Origin: Nitratiruptor tergarcus DSM 16512
GTDB taxonomy: Bacteria; Campylobacterota; Campylobacteria; Campylobacterales; Nitratiruptoraceae
Assembly: GCF_027946175.1 (NCBI RefSeq)
Contig: NZ_AP026671.1
Coordinates: forward strand, 1,302,001 to 1,366,000
DNA length: 64,000 bases
Direction: 5' to 3'
Below are positions 39,854-48,388 of the stretch, piece after piece (position 1 is the stretch's first letter; each line of letters opens with the position of its first letter). The notes below the pieces were generated by a model. It was not told the origin of the DNA and did no database searches. It was given only the letters and a program-made list of their open reading frames with translations. The translations under genes were made by a program, and so were the position numbers.

Positions 39854-41134
39854 ATGAAAATCCATCTCGATCTTGATGCATTTTTCATATCAGCTGAACG
39901 CATTCGTAAGCTAAGTCTACGTAATATCCCTGCAGCTGTGGGAGGAAGGGGAGATCCCTTTATATTTAATAGTTTTAATAAAAATATAGATACAACCCAT
40001 GCTAATAGTGGTGCCTTTGTGCCTTCTATTATGTATGATGCTAAAAACAGTTTTGAAGAGTATTTTATTGAAGGAGAGAAAATTCGAGGTATTATCATCA
40101 CTGCAAGTTATGAAGCAAGAAAATATGGCATCAAAACCGGTATGACTATACGAGAAGCTCTCCAGATATATCCTTCGTTGCAAGTAGTCCCACCAAATCA
40201 TCTCTACTACCATGAACTCTCACACAAACTCCATCTATTTCTCAAAAAAGAGCTCCCAGCAGTTGAGCAGTTTAGCATTGATGAGTTTTTTGCAGATCTC
40301 AGTGGGTGGGTAGATGAGAGTGAAATAGAGCCATTTCTCCACTCTCTCCAACAAAAAATTTTTAAAACCTTTCATCTTCCTATCTCCATAGGAGCTGCTA
40401 AGAGTAAATGGACAGCAAAACTCGCTACATCTTTTGCCAAACCTCACGGCATAAAAGTAGTGCGTGATGTAGAGCAATTTATATCTCCTATTCTTATCGA
40501 TCAATTTCCAGGTATTGGAAGAGGCTATTGCAAACGCCTACGCAATTACGGTATTAAGACTTTAGGAGAGACAAAGGAAATAAAAGATCTCTTTTACAGC
40601 TGGAAAAAACCGGGTATCACCCTTTATAAAAGAATATGGGGTATTGATAACGAGCCAATAAATCACAAAAGCCCTAAAAAGTCTGTCGGTATATCGCGTA
40701 CCATCGATCCACTCATCGATCGCCAAGAGCTGCAACGCCGTATAATTATTCTGGCTCGCCATTTAGCTTTTAGTGTCGCAAAACTACGTCTTACACCAAA
40801 GTTTTATCTTTTAAGCTTGAAATATGAAAATGGAAGCAAAGCAAAAGCTCATACTCTCTCACACAAAATCTTTAGCGAGCAATTACTCAAAAACATCGCT
40901 TTAGAACTTTTAGCTGTGTGTGACATATTACCAGTAGAGCCAGTTATTCGGATATCTTTGCACTGCTCGAGATTTTACGATCAAAAACTCTACAATATTT
41001 TCACATATGAGGGTGATAAAAAGTTGTACAATCTCTTCAATTCTACCAATATCATAAGAAAAAAGTTTGGAATAGATAAGATAATGTGGGGGATAGAGAT
41101 GCAAGGCGGCAAAGCCGCCATGGAGAATAGTTAG
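39854..41134 (+). CDS. Y-family DNA polymerase (DinB/UmuC type)
   Basis: 426 aa from the ATG at 39,854, with TAGGAGA upstream. The catalytic motifs are HLDLDAFFISAE at the N-terminus and SIDEFFADLSGW, and a helix-hairpin-helix-like FPGIGRGYCKRL segment follows. Y-family enzymes copy past damaged bases with low fidelity. It carries no obvious beta-clamp motif that I can name. The divergent S24 repressor suggests damage induction. It ends 4 bp inside the RRM gene on the other strand. Confidence 0.87.
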   Translation: MKIHLDLDAFFISAERIRKLSLRNIPAAVGGRGDPFIFNSFNKNIDTTHANSGAFVPSIMYDAKNSFEEYFIEGEKIRGIIITASYEARKYGIKTGMTIREALQIYPSLQVVPPNHLYYHELSHKLHLFLKKELPAVEQFSIDEFFADLSGWVDESEIEPFLHSLQQKIFKTFHLPISIGAAKSKWTAKLATSFAKPHGIKVVRDVEQFISPILIDQFPGIGRGYCKRLRNYGIKTLGETKEIKDLFYSWKKPGITLYKRIWGIDNEPINHKSPKKSVGISRTIDPLIDRQELQRRIIILARHLAFSVAKLRLTPKFYLLSLKYENGSKAKAHTLSHKIFSEQLLKNIALELLAVCDILPVEPVIRISLHCSRFYDQKLYNIFTYEGDKKLYNLFNSTNIIRKKFGIDKIMWGIEMQGGKAAMENS

Positions 41135-41400
41135 TTAAATGTTCTTCGAGGTCTCTCTTCTCTTGGTCGAGCCTCGTTTACTTTTAGAACTCTTCCTTCA
41201 AATTCTTTCCCGTCTAGCGCTTCTATAGCTGCTTGTGCACTGCTATCATCCATTTCAACAAAACCAAAACCTCTTGCACGTCCTGTTTCTCTATCTGTTA
41301 TAAGCTTAACAGAATTTACATCGCCATATTGAGCAAAAAGCTCTCTGACATCCTCTTCACTTGATCTGTACGGGAGATTCCCTACATAAATTTGCTTCAT
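41131..41400 (-). CDS. Single-RRM RNA-binding protein
   Basis: The 89-aa protein has RNP2 IYVGNL and RNP1 RGFGFVEM, followed by a short Arg-rich tail (RPREERPRRTF). Bacterial RRM proteins of this size are RNA chaperones, sometimes cold-induced. I chose the ATG at 41,398-41,400, which has AAAGGA upstream. A perfect 16-bp palindrome lies in its leader. Confidence 0.92.
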   Translation of the reverse strand: MKQIYVGNLPYRSSEEDVRELFAQYGDVNSVKLITDRETGRARGFGFVEMDDSSAQAAIEALDGKEFEGRVLKVNEARPREERPRRTFN

Positions 41401-41426
41401 CGATTGTTCCTTTGAAAATAATGCAT

Positions 41427-41455
41427 CCCAAAAATTTTTGGGTAAAAACATTATA
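41427..41455 (-). promoter_or_regulatory. RRM-gene promoter and palindromic leader
   Basis: TATAAT (minus strand, 41,450-41,455) is the likely -10 box. Just downstream in the leader, CCCAAAAATTTTTGGG at 41,427-41,442 is a perfect palindrome that can form a hairpin with AT-only core, 26 bases before the start codon. Confidence 0.6.
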
Positions 41456-41483
41456 GCTGTTTTTTAAAAAAAAAGATAGGGTA

Positions 41484-41510
41484 TGTATAAGTCCAATACA
41501 TATGGCACTC
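41484..41510. repeat. Solitary IS end, exact copy of the IS right inverted repeat
   Basis: These 27 bases equal the reverse complement of 56,397-56,423, the right end of the IS481-like element, without mismatch. No transposase and no second end lie nearby; the sequence after it does not match the inside of either IS end. It starts about 30 bp upstream of the RRM promoter. Confidence 0.9.
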
Positions 41511-41682
41511 TTTGCATTTTTCTCTATCATTATGTAAAAAATTATAGCAATAAGTCTATCTCTTAATATGAAATTTATTTTTTTCTATATACTCATTTTT
41601 TTTAAAAAATATTCGATAATAATAAATAGCTTAAATTTATAAGCATATTTCATACATTAAAGTTCTATGAAAAGGTATGGTT

Positions 41683-43572
41683 ATGGCATTTAAACAACAT
41701 CGAAGTTATGAAACAAATCATGAGCAAGAAGAACAAATAGCACAGACACAGCAGGTAATAAAAGAGACTCCACAATCTGTGCAAACATCATCTATAGGAG
41801 ATGAAACAGTACAAGAAGAGCTTGCTCGCATCTCACAAAACTTTATGAAAGAGATCGCAGAAGGATACACAGCTATTGAAGAGCTCAAACAGACTATGGA
41901 ACAGATTGCCGCAGCTGCAGAAGAGAGTGCCGGTGCAGCAGAAGAGAGTCTTAGTGCTATTACGCAAATCAAAGAGAACTCTATAATGCTTGAAAAAGAG
42001 ACAAATAAAATTGTTGGTATATCAAATGATTTGCAAGAGGTATTTTTAGAGACGCAAGAGAGTATTGGTGATACAAAAAATGGAATGGAGCAAGCCTCTG
42101 GGTGGGCCAATAACATTGTACAAAAGAGTCAAGAGCTTTTTGAAACATCGCAAGAGATCACAGAAGCAGTCAATATCATTCGCAATCTTGCCCTCATCGC
42201 CCTCAATGCAGCAATTGAAGCAAGTCGTGTAAAAGAAGAGGGAGAGTCATTTAATGTGATGGCACGTGAGATCCGCCTGGTCGCTTCAAAATCGAATGTC
42301 TATGCTCATAAGATTGAGCAGGTTGTTGATATTATTAAAGACAAAGTCGAAAAGAGCAAAAACGATATTTTGCAAGTAAAAGATGAGATGGAAAATTCAT
42401 CCCAAAAAGCTGATAGTTCCCATCAAAAAATAGCTACTATGGTACAAACAATGGAGCAGTTTGTCAACGATATCGATGCACTGCTACAAAATATCCAAGA
42501 AGTAGTCAAAGAGATAGCTATATTACACAGAGGAGCAGAAACGATAGCTAGTGCAGCAGAAGAGAGCGCGAGTGCAGTAGCACAAGTCACAAGTACAATC
42601 AGTATGCAAAATACCGCTTTTTCTCAGATCGAAGAAGCAGCAAAAATGATAGATAATCTTATAGAGTCTATGCACACAAATGATAAAGAAGCAATAAAGC
42701 ATGAACTCGCTACCGCCTCAGAAGAGCTTTCCAGCTCTGTTTTTGAACTCAACAACTCTATGGAGCAGGTATTGGAAGCCCTCATGCAGATAGAGACAGC
42801 TGCAGAACTTGCTAAAAACGATGCACAAACAAATGCACAAGTTGCCCAAAAATGTCTAGGACACATTAAAGATGGAGTGGATAAAGTAGAAAACATTTAT
42901 GATGAAATTCAAAATGTACAAAAAGAGTTTCAAGAAATTATAGAACTCATCTCTAATGTACAGAATTCGACAAAACAAAACTATGGTCTTGCCAATGAGC
43001 GGAAAAATGATTTACAGTTTATCAAATCAAAAATTTTGACACTGAGTAATCTTATTAGAAAAATAGAGCTTGCAATTGTGCAGGTTGCTAGTATCTCTAT
43101 TAATGGTGCATTAGAAGCGATAAGACTTGGCGAAAAGGGCAAAGGATTTCGAGAGGTCTCTAACGATATCCGTAATCTCGCTATCGATTCTGAAAACGAT
43201 CTGGATAAAATTATTGAAATCATCGATGAAATTCAAGATCAAAATGACACAATGCTCGTTGATATAAACAATATTATTCTCATTCAAGATCGAGAGCTCA
43301 ATAAATTAGAAAAATTAAAAACAGAGCTTTCAAGAAATATGCAACAACTTGAACACGTTCAAAAAACTATTGAAACTTTCTCTGAAGCAACAAACCAGAT
43401 GCTCCAAGCTCTCGAGCAATCCCTCATAGCATCACAGCAGATACAAGAGGCAGCTGAACTTAGCTTTACAAACTCAACCCAATCAAAAGAAGCAGCGCAA
43501 ATTATCAAAAATATTGCCAATCAGATGCAAAATGATATAAACCAGATCAATCTTGTTACCCAAAGGCTGTAG
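41683..43572 (+). CDS. Soluble double-module methyl-accepting chemotaxis-like protein
   Basis: 629 aa from the ATG at 41,683. There is no transmembrane or ligand-binding domain; nearly the whole chain is heptad-rich coiled coil. Two receptor-tip-like segments occur, ALNAAIEASRVKEEGESF and INGALEAIRLGEKGKGFR, each flanked by Glu/Ala-rich methylation-type helices (AAAAEESAGAAEES, ATASEELSSS). This suggests an internal duplication. It would sit in a cytoplasmic signalling array. It is followed 2 bp later by the CheW-like gene. Confidence 0.8.
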   Translation: MAFKQHRSYETNHEQEEQIAQTQQVIKETPQSVQTSSIGDETVQEELARISQNFMKEIAEGYTAIEELKQTMEQIAAAAEESAGAAEESLSAITQIKENSIMLEKETNKIVGISNDLQEVFLETQESIGDTKNGMEQASGWANNIVQKSQELFETSQEITEAVNIIRNLALIALNAAIEASRVKEEGESFNVMAREIRLVASKSNVYAHKIEQVVDIIKDKVEKSKNDILQVKDEMENSSQKADSSHQKIATMVQTMEQFVNDIDALLQNIQEVVKEIAILHRGAETIASAAEESASAVAQVTSTISMQNTAFSQIEEAAKMIDNLIESMHTNDKEAIKHELATASEELSSSVFELNNSMEQVLEALMQIETAAELAKNDAQTNAQVAQKCLGHIKDGVDKVENIYDEIQNVQKEFQEIIELISNVQNSTKQNYGLANERKNDLQFIKSKILTLSNLIRKIELAIVQVASISINGALEAIRLGEKGKGFREVSNDIRNLAIDSENDLDKIIEIIDEIQDQNDTMLVDINNIILIQDRELNKLEKLKTELSRNMQQLEHVQKTIETFSEATNQMLQALEQSLIASQQIQEAAELSFTNSTQSKEAAQIIKNIANQMQNDINQINLVTQRL

Positions 43573-43574
43573 TT

Positions 43575-44882
43575 ATGAAAACAACAGTTATAAAATTTCG
43601 CATAGATAATCAAGTATATGTCATTCCAACTGATTATATAAAACAGATCTTTTATGCACAAAAAATCGTCTCTATGCTTCACATGAATGATTATGTAATT
43701 GGCAGCGTACAGCAAGGTATCTCACACTATCTTCTTCTTTGCCTTAAAAAGATTCTTAATATAAATGAATGTAAGGAGATAATAAATAAACCTGTATTGC
43801 TTTTAGAGTTCCAAAATAATGCTTATGCGTTTTTGATTGATGAAATTTTAGCCTTAGAAGAGTTTGATCAAAATAGCTCGAGAGCAGGTAGTCTTTATGA
43901 AAAAGATGATGTTGTGTTTCAGGAACTACCTCTCCAACATATCCTTCAATCTCTTACTTTTCCACCGCTGCAGCAAAGCGAAGAAAAAAAAGTTTCCCAA
44001 AATACAAAAGAGCATTTTCGGCCACTGCTTCTTTTTACTTTACAAAACAGACTCTATGCTATAGATAACAGTTTTATTCACTCTATTGTTCCTATAACAA
44101 ATATAGATCTCGTACAACAATTTCAACAAGAATGGATAGCTGGAATCTATAATTTTAAAAATAGCGCTCTTAAAGTTGCTGATTTGGCTAAAAAACTCTC
44201 TTTAGAGTCATCAAAAGAGGGTTCTGTCATCATTTTACAAGATGATTCACAAGTACTTGGACTTTTAATAGAGCGAATTGAAGGGCTTTTAGATATCGCT
44301 TATGAAGATATTATAATTGAGAGCGATCCACAACAACTCTTTGAAGGGTATTTTCACTATCAAAACAGTATTATTCCAATTATCTCTTCATCTATTATTC
44401 AAGATAGTATTAAAAAGTATGGACTTTTAATAAATACCCATAACACTTCTGTAAAAAAAGAGTACAGGTATGAAGAAGATTTTCTACTTATTTCACTCTT
44501 TCAAGAAGATTATGCTGTACCTATTGATAATATTATCACTATTTTAGAGCTTTCCAAAACTGATATCACCAATAATGCATTAACTACACATGAAAATATA
44601 CAAGGACTTATACTCTATAAAAACAAAACCTACCATCTCTTAAATATTGCAAAAATGCTCAAAAAAGATTTTATCCCAACTGATGAATCAAAAATTTTAA
44701 TTATTAAGACTAACGAAAGACATGAATACGCTATTATTGTTGATAGTATCAAAGATATTGTCTCTGTCTCTAAAGCACATATTGCTTATCTTCCAAATAC
44801 AACATCACTGAGTGCAGGTATTGTTACTTTAGATACCAAATCATTCAATCTCTTTAATATAGGGTGGAAAACATTCAATTAG
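43575..44882 (+). CDS. Triple CheW-like domain protein
   Basis: The 435-aa protein reads as three consecutive CheW-like folds, starting near residues 3 (VIKFRIDNQVYVIPTDYIK), 150 (LLFTLQNRLYAIDNSFIH) and 305 (LISLFQEDYAVPIDNII). Each has the hydrophobic strand pattern of receptor/kinase-coupling proteins, and the final domain is closest to classical CheW. It probably couples the upstream soluble receptor to a kinase elsewhere in the genome. It converges on cheR with a 4-bp overlap. Confidence 0.75.
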   Translation: MKTTVIKFRIDNQVYVIPTDYIKQIFYAQKIVSMLHMNDYVIGSVQQGISHYLLLCLKKILNINECKEIINKPVLLLEFQNNAYAFLIDEILALEEFDQNSSRAGSLYEKDDVVFQELPLQHILQSLTFPPLQQSEEKKVSQNTKEHFRPLLLFTLQNRLYAIDNSFIHSIVPITNIDLVQQFQQEWIAGIYNFKNSALKVADLAKKLSLESSKEGSVIILQDDSQVLGLLIERIEGLLDIAYEDIIIESDPQQLFEGYFHYQNSIIPIISSSIIQDSIKKYGLLINTHNTSVKKEYRYEEDFLLISLFQEDYAVPIDNIITILELSKTDITNNALTTHENIQGLILYKNKTYHLLNIAKMLKKDFIPTDESKILIIKTNERHEYAIIVDSIKDIVSVSKAHIAYLPNTTSLSAGIVTLDTKSFNLFNIGWKTFN

Positions 44883-45700
44883 GCTTTTTGATAAATGATA
44901 CTCTCTCCTTTTTTCACCCTTTTAAAAATCTCCATCTCTTCTGGGACCTTTTCGGCATGTCCCAAAAAGAGATATCCATGAGATTTTAAGAGAGCATGAT
45001 ACGTTGCTAATATCTCTTTACGTGTCTTTTCATCAAAATAGATAAGCATGTTGCGTGAAAAGATAGCATCAAACTTTCCTAGTTTTTTCATAGCATAAAA
45101 GTCCATCACATTCACAACTTTAAAAGTAAGCCCTTTACGAATTTCATCAATAATTCTATATTGCTTGCCATCTTGTATGAAATATTTTTGCAATAGATGA
45201 GGAGGGATCTTACTGATACTTCTTTGATTAAAAACGCCATTTCGAGCTTTTTTTATCATCATAGAGTCAATATCTATACCAATAAGCACAAAGTCTCTCT
45301 TTGCAAAAAACTCTTTAGTATACTCCATAATGTAGATTGCAATAGAGTATAGCTCCTCACCTGAAGAGCTAGGAGCTGTCAAAATATTAATTGAATCACG
45401 AGATGAGCGTAAAGAATCAAGTTCTGGCACAACCTCTTCCACGAGAGTTTTAAATTGATACTCTTCACGAAAGAAATAGGTCTCATTCACTGTTGAGAGA
45501 TTGATAAGTTCTTGCAGTAGATACTCATCTTTTCTAAAAACGAGATGGTGATAGAAACTCTCAAAATCTTCAAAGCCCTGTTTTTGTATAAAATCTTCAA
45601 ATTTTCTTTTATAGATTTTTAGGAGTTTATCATCATCTATAAAAATGCCCGTTTTTGCTGCTATAAAATCTCGAAGTTTTATCAAATCAAAATCATTCAT
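44879..45700 (-). CDS. cheR: CheR-type protein-glutamate methyltransferase
   Basis: 273 aa from the ATG at 45,698-45,700, which has AGAGGA upstream and overlaps the preceding stop by 8 bp. It has the all-helical N domain and a SAM-binding domain with LTAPSSSGEELYSIA (the usual CSTGEE motif has lost its Cys) and IFSRNMLIYFD. It would methylate receptor glutamates, with CheB as its partner. Confidence 0.88.
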   Translation of the reverse strand: MNDFDLIKLRDFIAAKTGIFIDDDKLLKIYKRKFEDFIQKQGFEDFESFYHHLVFRKDEYLLQELINLSTVNETYFFREEYQFKTLVEEVVPELDSLRSSRDSINILTAPSSSGEELYSIAIYIMEYTKEFFAKRDFVLIGIDIDSMMIKKARNGVFNQRSISKIPPHLLQKYFIQDGKQYRIIDEIRKGLTFKVVNVMDFYAMKKLGKFDAIFSRNMLIYFDEKTRKEILATYHALLKSHGYLFLGHAEKVPEEMEIFKRVKKGESIIYQKA

Positions 45701-46217
45701 GAGTCCTCTTTTGATCATATATCTCAAAAAACTCTTTTAAAATACGCAATCGTTCAAAAAGTTCCTCTTGCAACCTAATAGCATAGTTATGTACACTTTC
45801 ACAATCTCCATATTTAACCAACATCTTAAGCTCTTCTTTTGAGATGGGATAATTTTGCAATAATTTAGCTGTGTCATAATGCTCACAACATGCCAGTATA
45901 TATGCAATAGTATTATGTTGAATGCCTCTGTTTTGACATGCAAGTAGTTCTTGTAACAACTGCTGATCCTCTTCTCTTTTGAGGCAATTAAGTCGAGCAA
46001 ATATATAGCTTGAAAGTTTTTCTATATCTTTTTTTTGACACTGCTGCAAAAGTGTACGAAGAAGATAATGAAACTCTTTATGCACAAGCATATAATCTAT
46101 GGCAGCAAATACTTCTTCTTCACTATACTCTTCAAAGGCTTCAATATAGCGACTTGCCTCTTGAAACTCTTTAAATCGTGAAATTGGTATTTCAGCTTCT
46201 ACTTTTTTTAACGCCAT
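45693..46217 (-). CDS. Unknown protein between cheB and cheR
   Basis: 174 aa from the ATG at 46,215-46,217, with GGGAG upstream. It is helical and charged, with repeated helix pairs such as YSEEEVFAAIDYMLVHKEFH and LLVQ/Leu-rich stretches that suggest a HEAT- or TPR-like fold. No family recognised. Overlaps with both cheB (26 bp) and cheR (8 bp) tie it to the chemosensory unit. Confidence 0.7.
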   Translation of the reverse strand: MALKKVEAEIPISRFKEFQEASRYIEAFEEYSEEEVFAAIDYMLVHKEFHYLLRTLLQQCQKKDIEKLSSYIFARLNCLKREEDQQLLQELLACQNRGIQHNTIAYILACCEHYDTAKLLQNYPISKEELKMLVKYGDCESVHNYAIRLQEELFERLRILKEFFEIYDQKRTHE

Positions 46218-47274
46218 TACTACTCCCAAATGCAATTATCTCTTGTAAAATCTCATCAAAATGGAGCACTTTTACAGCTCCGCCTCTCACATAAGCCTCT
46301 TTTGGCATTCCATAAACTGTTGCACTCTCCTCACTCTCTGCAATGGTATAAGCTCCAGACTTTTTGAGTGCAACCATTCCATCTGCCCCATCATCACCAA
46401 TACCTGTTAATAACATGGCCATAATATTTTTTGGATTCATAACCTCCAATGCACTCAAGAACATCTCATCCACACTAGGTACAAAAAAGCGATTACTAAA
46501 ATTTGGAACCAACTTGCATACAATTTTACTCCCATCTCTACGAAAATGAAGATGCCTACCACCTTTGCCAATAATTATCTTTCCTGGCGTAAGTTCTTCG
46601 CCATTATTTGCTTCAACTACGCTATTTTGACTTATAGTATTTAGCCTTTGAGCAAATTTTTCTGTAAATGTATCTGGCATATGCTGCACAACACATACTG
46701 GATATGGATATGTTGCAGGAAGAGACCTTACAATAGCTTCAATAAGTTTTGGACCCCCAGTAGATGCACCAATGAGGACATATTTTTTGTCCTCATTTGG
46801 TAAAAATTTTGCAGGCTTTTCTATAGAATTTGGTTGGCGTAATGGCTTATTTTTCCTTCTTAAAAGAGATAGCTTATTGATCTTCATACTATCTCGCACT
46901 TTATTCTCAAGCTCTTTTATAAAACCCTCTTCCCCAGTTACAACCTTTGAATTTGGCTTTTTGATATAATCAAGCGCACCTAATTCAAGCGCTCTCATTG
47001 CAATCTCACCGTTTTCAATTACATAAGCACTAATGACTAAAACCCGTGTGGGGTTTTCTTGCATTATGGACTCTAAAACTTCAAGTCCACTTTTTCTAGG
47101 CATTTCGATATCAAGAGTTATAAAATCATATCTATTTGCTAAGGCTTTTTTTTCACCCTCTTCTCCATCTTTTGCTACTTCCACTTCAAATCCAAGCCTT
47201 TCTAGCTCCTTTTTTAAAAATCTGCGCACTAATGCTGAATCATCAATAACAAGCGCCTTTTGGCCCTTTTTCAT
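46192..47274 (-). CDS. cheB: CheB-type receptor methylesterase
   Basis: The 360-aa protein has an N-terminal receiver domain with acidic pair VIDDS and phospho-acceptor Asp in ITLDIEMP, and a C-terminal esterase domain with the triad Ser in GASTGGPKL, His in VVQHMPDTF and Asp in GIGDDGADGM. It removes methyl groups from, or deamidates, receptor glutamates. AAAGGA precedes the start. Confidence 0.92.
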   Translation of the reverse strand: MKKGQKALVIDDSALVRRFLKKELERLGFEVEVAKDGEEGEKKALANRYDFITLDIEMPRKSGLEVLESIMQENPTRVLVISAYVIENGEIAMRALELGALDYIKKPNSKVVTGEEGFIKELENKVRDSMKINKLSLLRRKNKPLRQPNSIEKPAKFLPNEDKKYVLIGASTGGPKLIEAIVRSLPATYPYPVCVVQHMPDTFTEKFAQRLNTISQNSVVEANNGEELTPGKIIIGKGGRHLHFRRDGSKIVCKLVPNFSNRFFVPSVDEMFLSALEVMNPKNIMAMLLTGIGDDGADGMVALKKSGAYTIAESEESATVYGMPKEAYVRGGAVKVLHFDEILQEIIAFGSSNGVKKSRS

Positions 47275-47463
47275 CTATTTCCTTTTAAATTTTACTTACA
47301 TAATATTATATCTTTAAAGAGCTATTTAAACAATGATGATTGTTCAGTTTATTGCTAAATTTTCTGTGAACCATAATTGAATGTAAAAAATTAAACTAAA
47401 AACGATGAGGAATTTCTGAAAATGTCAAAGAGAATGCGCAAAATTTTCCAAGATTTAAATTAC

Positions 47464-47506
47464 ATGTCCCGAGTGGGATTCGAACCCACGACCTTCGGAT
47501 TAGGAA
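47464..47506. repeat. Left att site (displaced tRNA-Arg 3' half)
   Basis: 43 bp match 57,591-57,633 with two differences; the inner 32 bp (47,475-47,506) are identical. It encodes the anticodon-to-3'-end half of tRNA-Arg only, so it is not a working tRNA gene. Confidence 0.92.
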
Positions 47507-47613
47507 AATTAAGGTCTACCTAAGATTAAGATTGATTTCACTTGATGATAACGTATTTATGGGGATTCTTATTTTCTTATAGATTGCTTAAAATGGATAT
47601 ATTTTGACCAAAA

Positions 47614-47636
47614 GAGGTCACCCAAGAGGACACCCA
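47614..47636. repeat. Left arm-type direct repeats
   Basis: GAGGTCACCCA (47,614-47,624) and GAGGACACCCA (47,626-47,636) are spaced 12 bp apart, matching the pair at the right end in sequence, spacing and orientation. Likely integrase or excisionase arm sites. Confidence 0.7.
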
Positions 47637-47805
47637 TTACAAAACTTAAATACTAAATTGCTACATTTTCTACCTATAAGATGAGGTGATATCAGCCTTC
47701 CTTAAATCTATAAAGAATCACAATGTACCATACCGCAAACTTTGCCCAATCGAGTATTTAACCTTAAAGGATATCCATACATATCAATGCAAATCAATCG
47801 TATGA

Positions 47806-47811
47806 TATAAT
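47806..47811 (+). promoter_or_regulatory. Candidate -10 box for toxin-antitoxin operon
   Basis: TATAAT lies 31 bp before the antitoxin ATG. A CATAC/GTATG inverted pair in the preceding 30 bases could be an autoregulatory site. Confidence 0.45.
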
Positions 47812-47842
47812 AGATTAAAAGTGCGATTATAAAGGATAAACA

Positions 47843-48103
47843 ATGATAAGCGCAAATGATTTAAAAGTAAAAGGCATCAAAGCAATAGAAGCTGAACTCA
47901 AAAAGAAGCACGAGGCTATTATCACTTTTAGAGGGAAGCCAAAGTTTATTGTTTTGCCTTTAGAGGAGTATGAAAGAGCCAAAGAGCTTGATAAGCGCTA
48001 TATTGAGTTTTTAGAAGAAAGAGCATTGGGAAAAGTCAAAGAGGTAACAGCAAAAGAGCATATACAAGAGCTTATGAATGAAATACAAAATACTACAGAG
48101 TGA
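47843..48103 (+). CDS. Phd/YefM-type antitoxin
   Basis: The 86-aa protein has the Phd/YefM pattern: N-terminal ISANDLKVKGIKAIEAEL, then a beta strand with FRGKPKFIVLPLEEYERAK, then an acidic C-terminal tail that would wrap the toxin. It likely also represses its own promoter. It overlaps the toxin start by 26 bp. Being just inside the att site, the pair may stabilise the element. Confidence 0.85.
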   Translation: MISANDLKVKGIKAIEAELKKKHEAIITFRGKPKFIVLPLEEYERAKELDKRYIEFLEERALGKVKEVTAKEHIQELMNEIQNTTE

Positions 48104-48353
48104 AAAATACCTCAAAAGGGCTGCAAAGTTTTTTAAAAAGCATCCCAATCTTTTACCAAAATACCAAAAGGTCATAGAACAGCTGGAAAATGACCCATAC
48201 TATCCCTCTTTGAGACTACATAAGCTCAAAGGAGATCTCAATGAGTACTACAGCGTATCGATAGATATGCGCTATAGGATTGTTATAGACCTCATTATCA
48301 CAGATAAAGAGATAATCTTACTCGATATAGGAAGTCACGATGAGGTGTATTGA
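48078..48353 (+). CDS. RelE/ParE-superfamily toxin (YafQ-like)
   Basis: The 91-aa protein has YKILQSEKYLKRAAKFFKKH at the start, a central LHKLKGDLNEYYSVSI strand pair, MRYRIVIDL and a C-terminal DIGSHDEVY, the usual ending of RelE/YafQ-type mRNA interferases. RelE-type members cut mRNA on the ribosome; I infer the same here but ParE-like gyrase inhibition cannot be excluded. Confidence 0.85.
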   Translation: MKYKILQSEKYLKRAAKFFKKHPNLLPKYQKVIEQLENDPYYPSLRLHKLKGDLNEYYSVSIDMRYRIVIDLIITDKEIILLDIGSHDEVY

Positions 48354-48388
48354 TAACGGCAACATTACGGCTACACAAGAGGTAAACA

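Larger units (their letters stand above)
47275..47842. other. Non-coding: cheB upstream region, left att site and left arm of the element
   Basis: No gene of reasonable quality is visible. The stretch holds the cheB leader, the left att core (47,464-47,506), paired arm-type repeats (47,614-47,636) and the toxin-antitoxin promoter. Confidence 0.6.

Noticed and set aside
47464-47537. A second tRNA-Arg gene at the left end
   Set aside because: Only the 3' half is present; after GGATTAGGAA the sequence no longer fits a tRNA.
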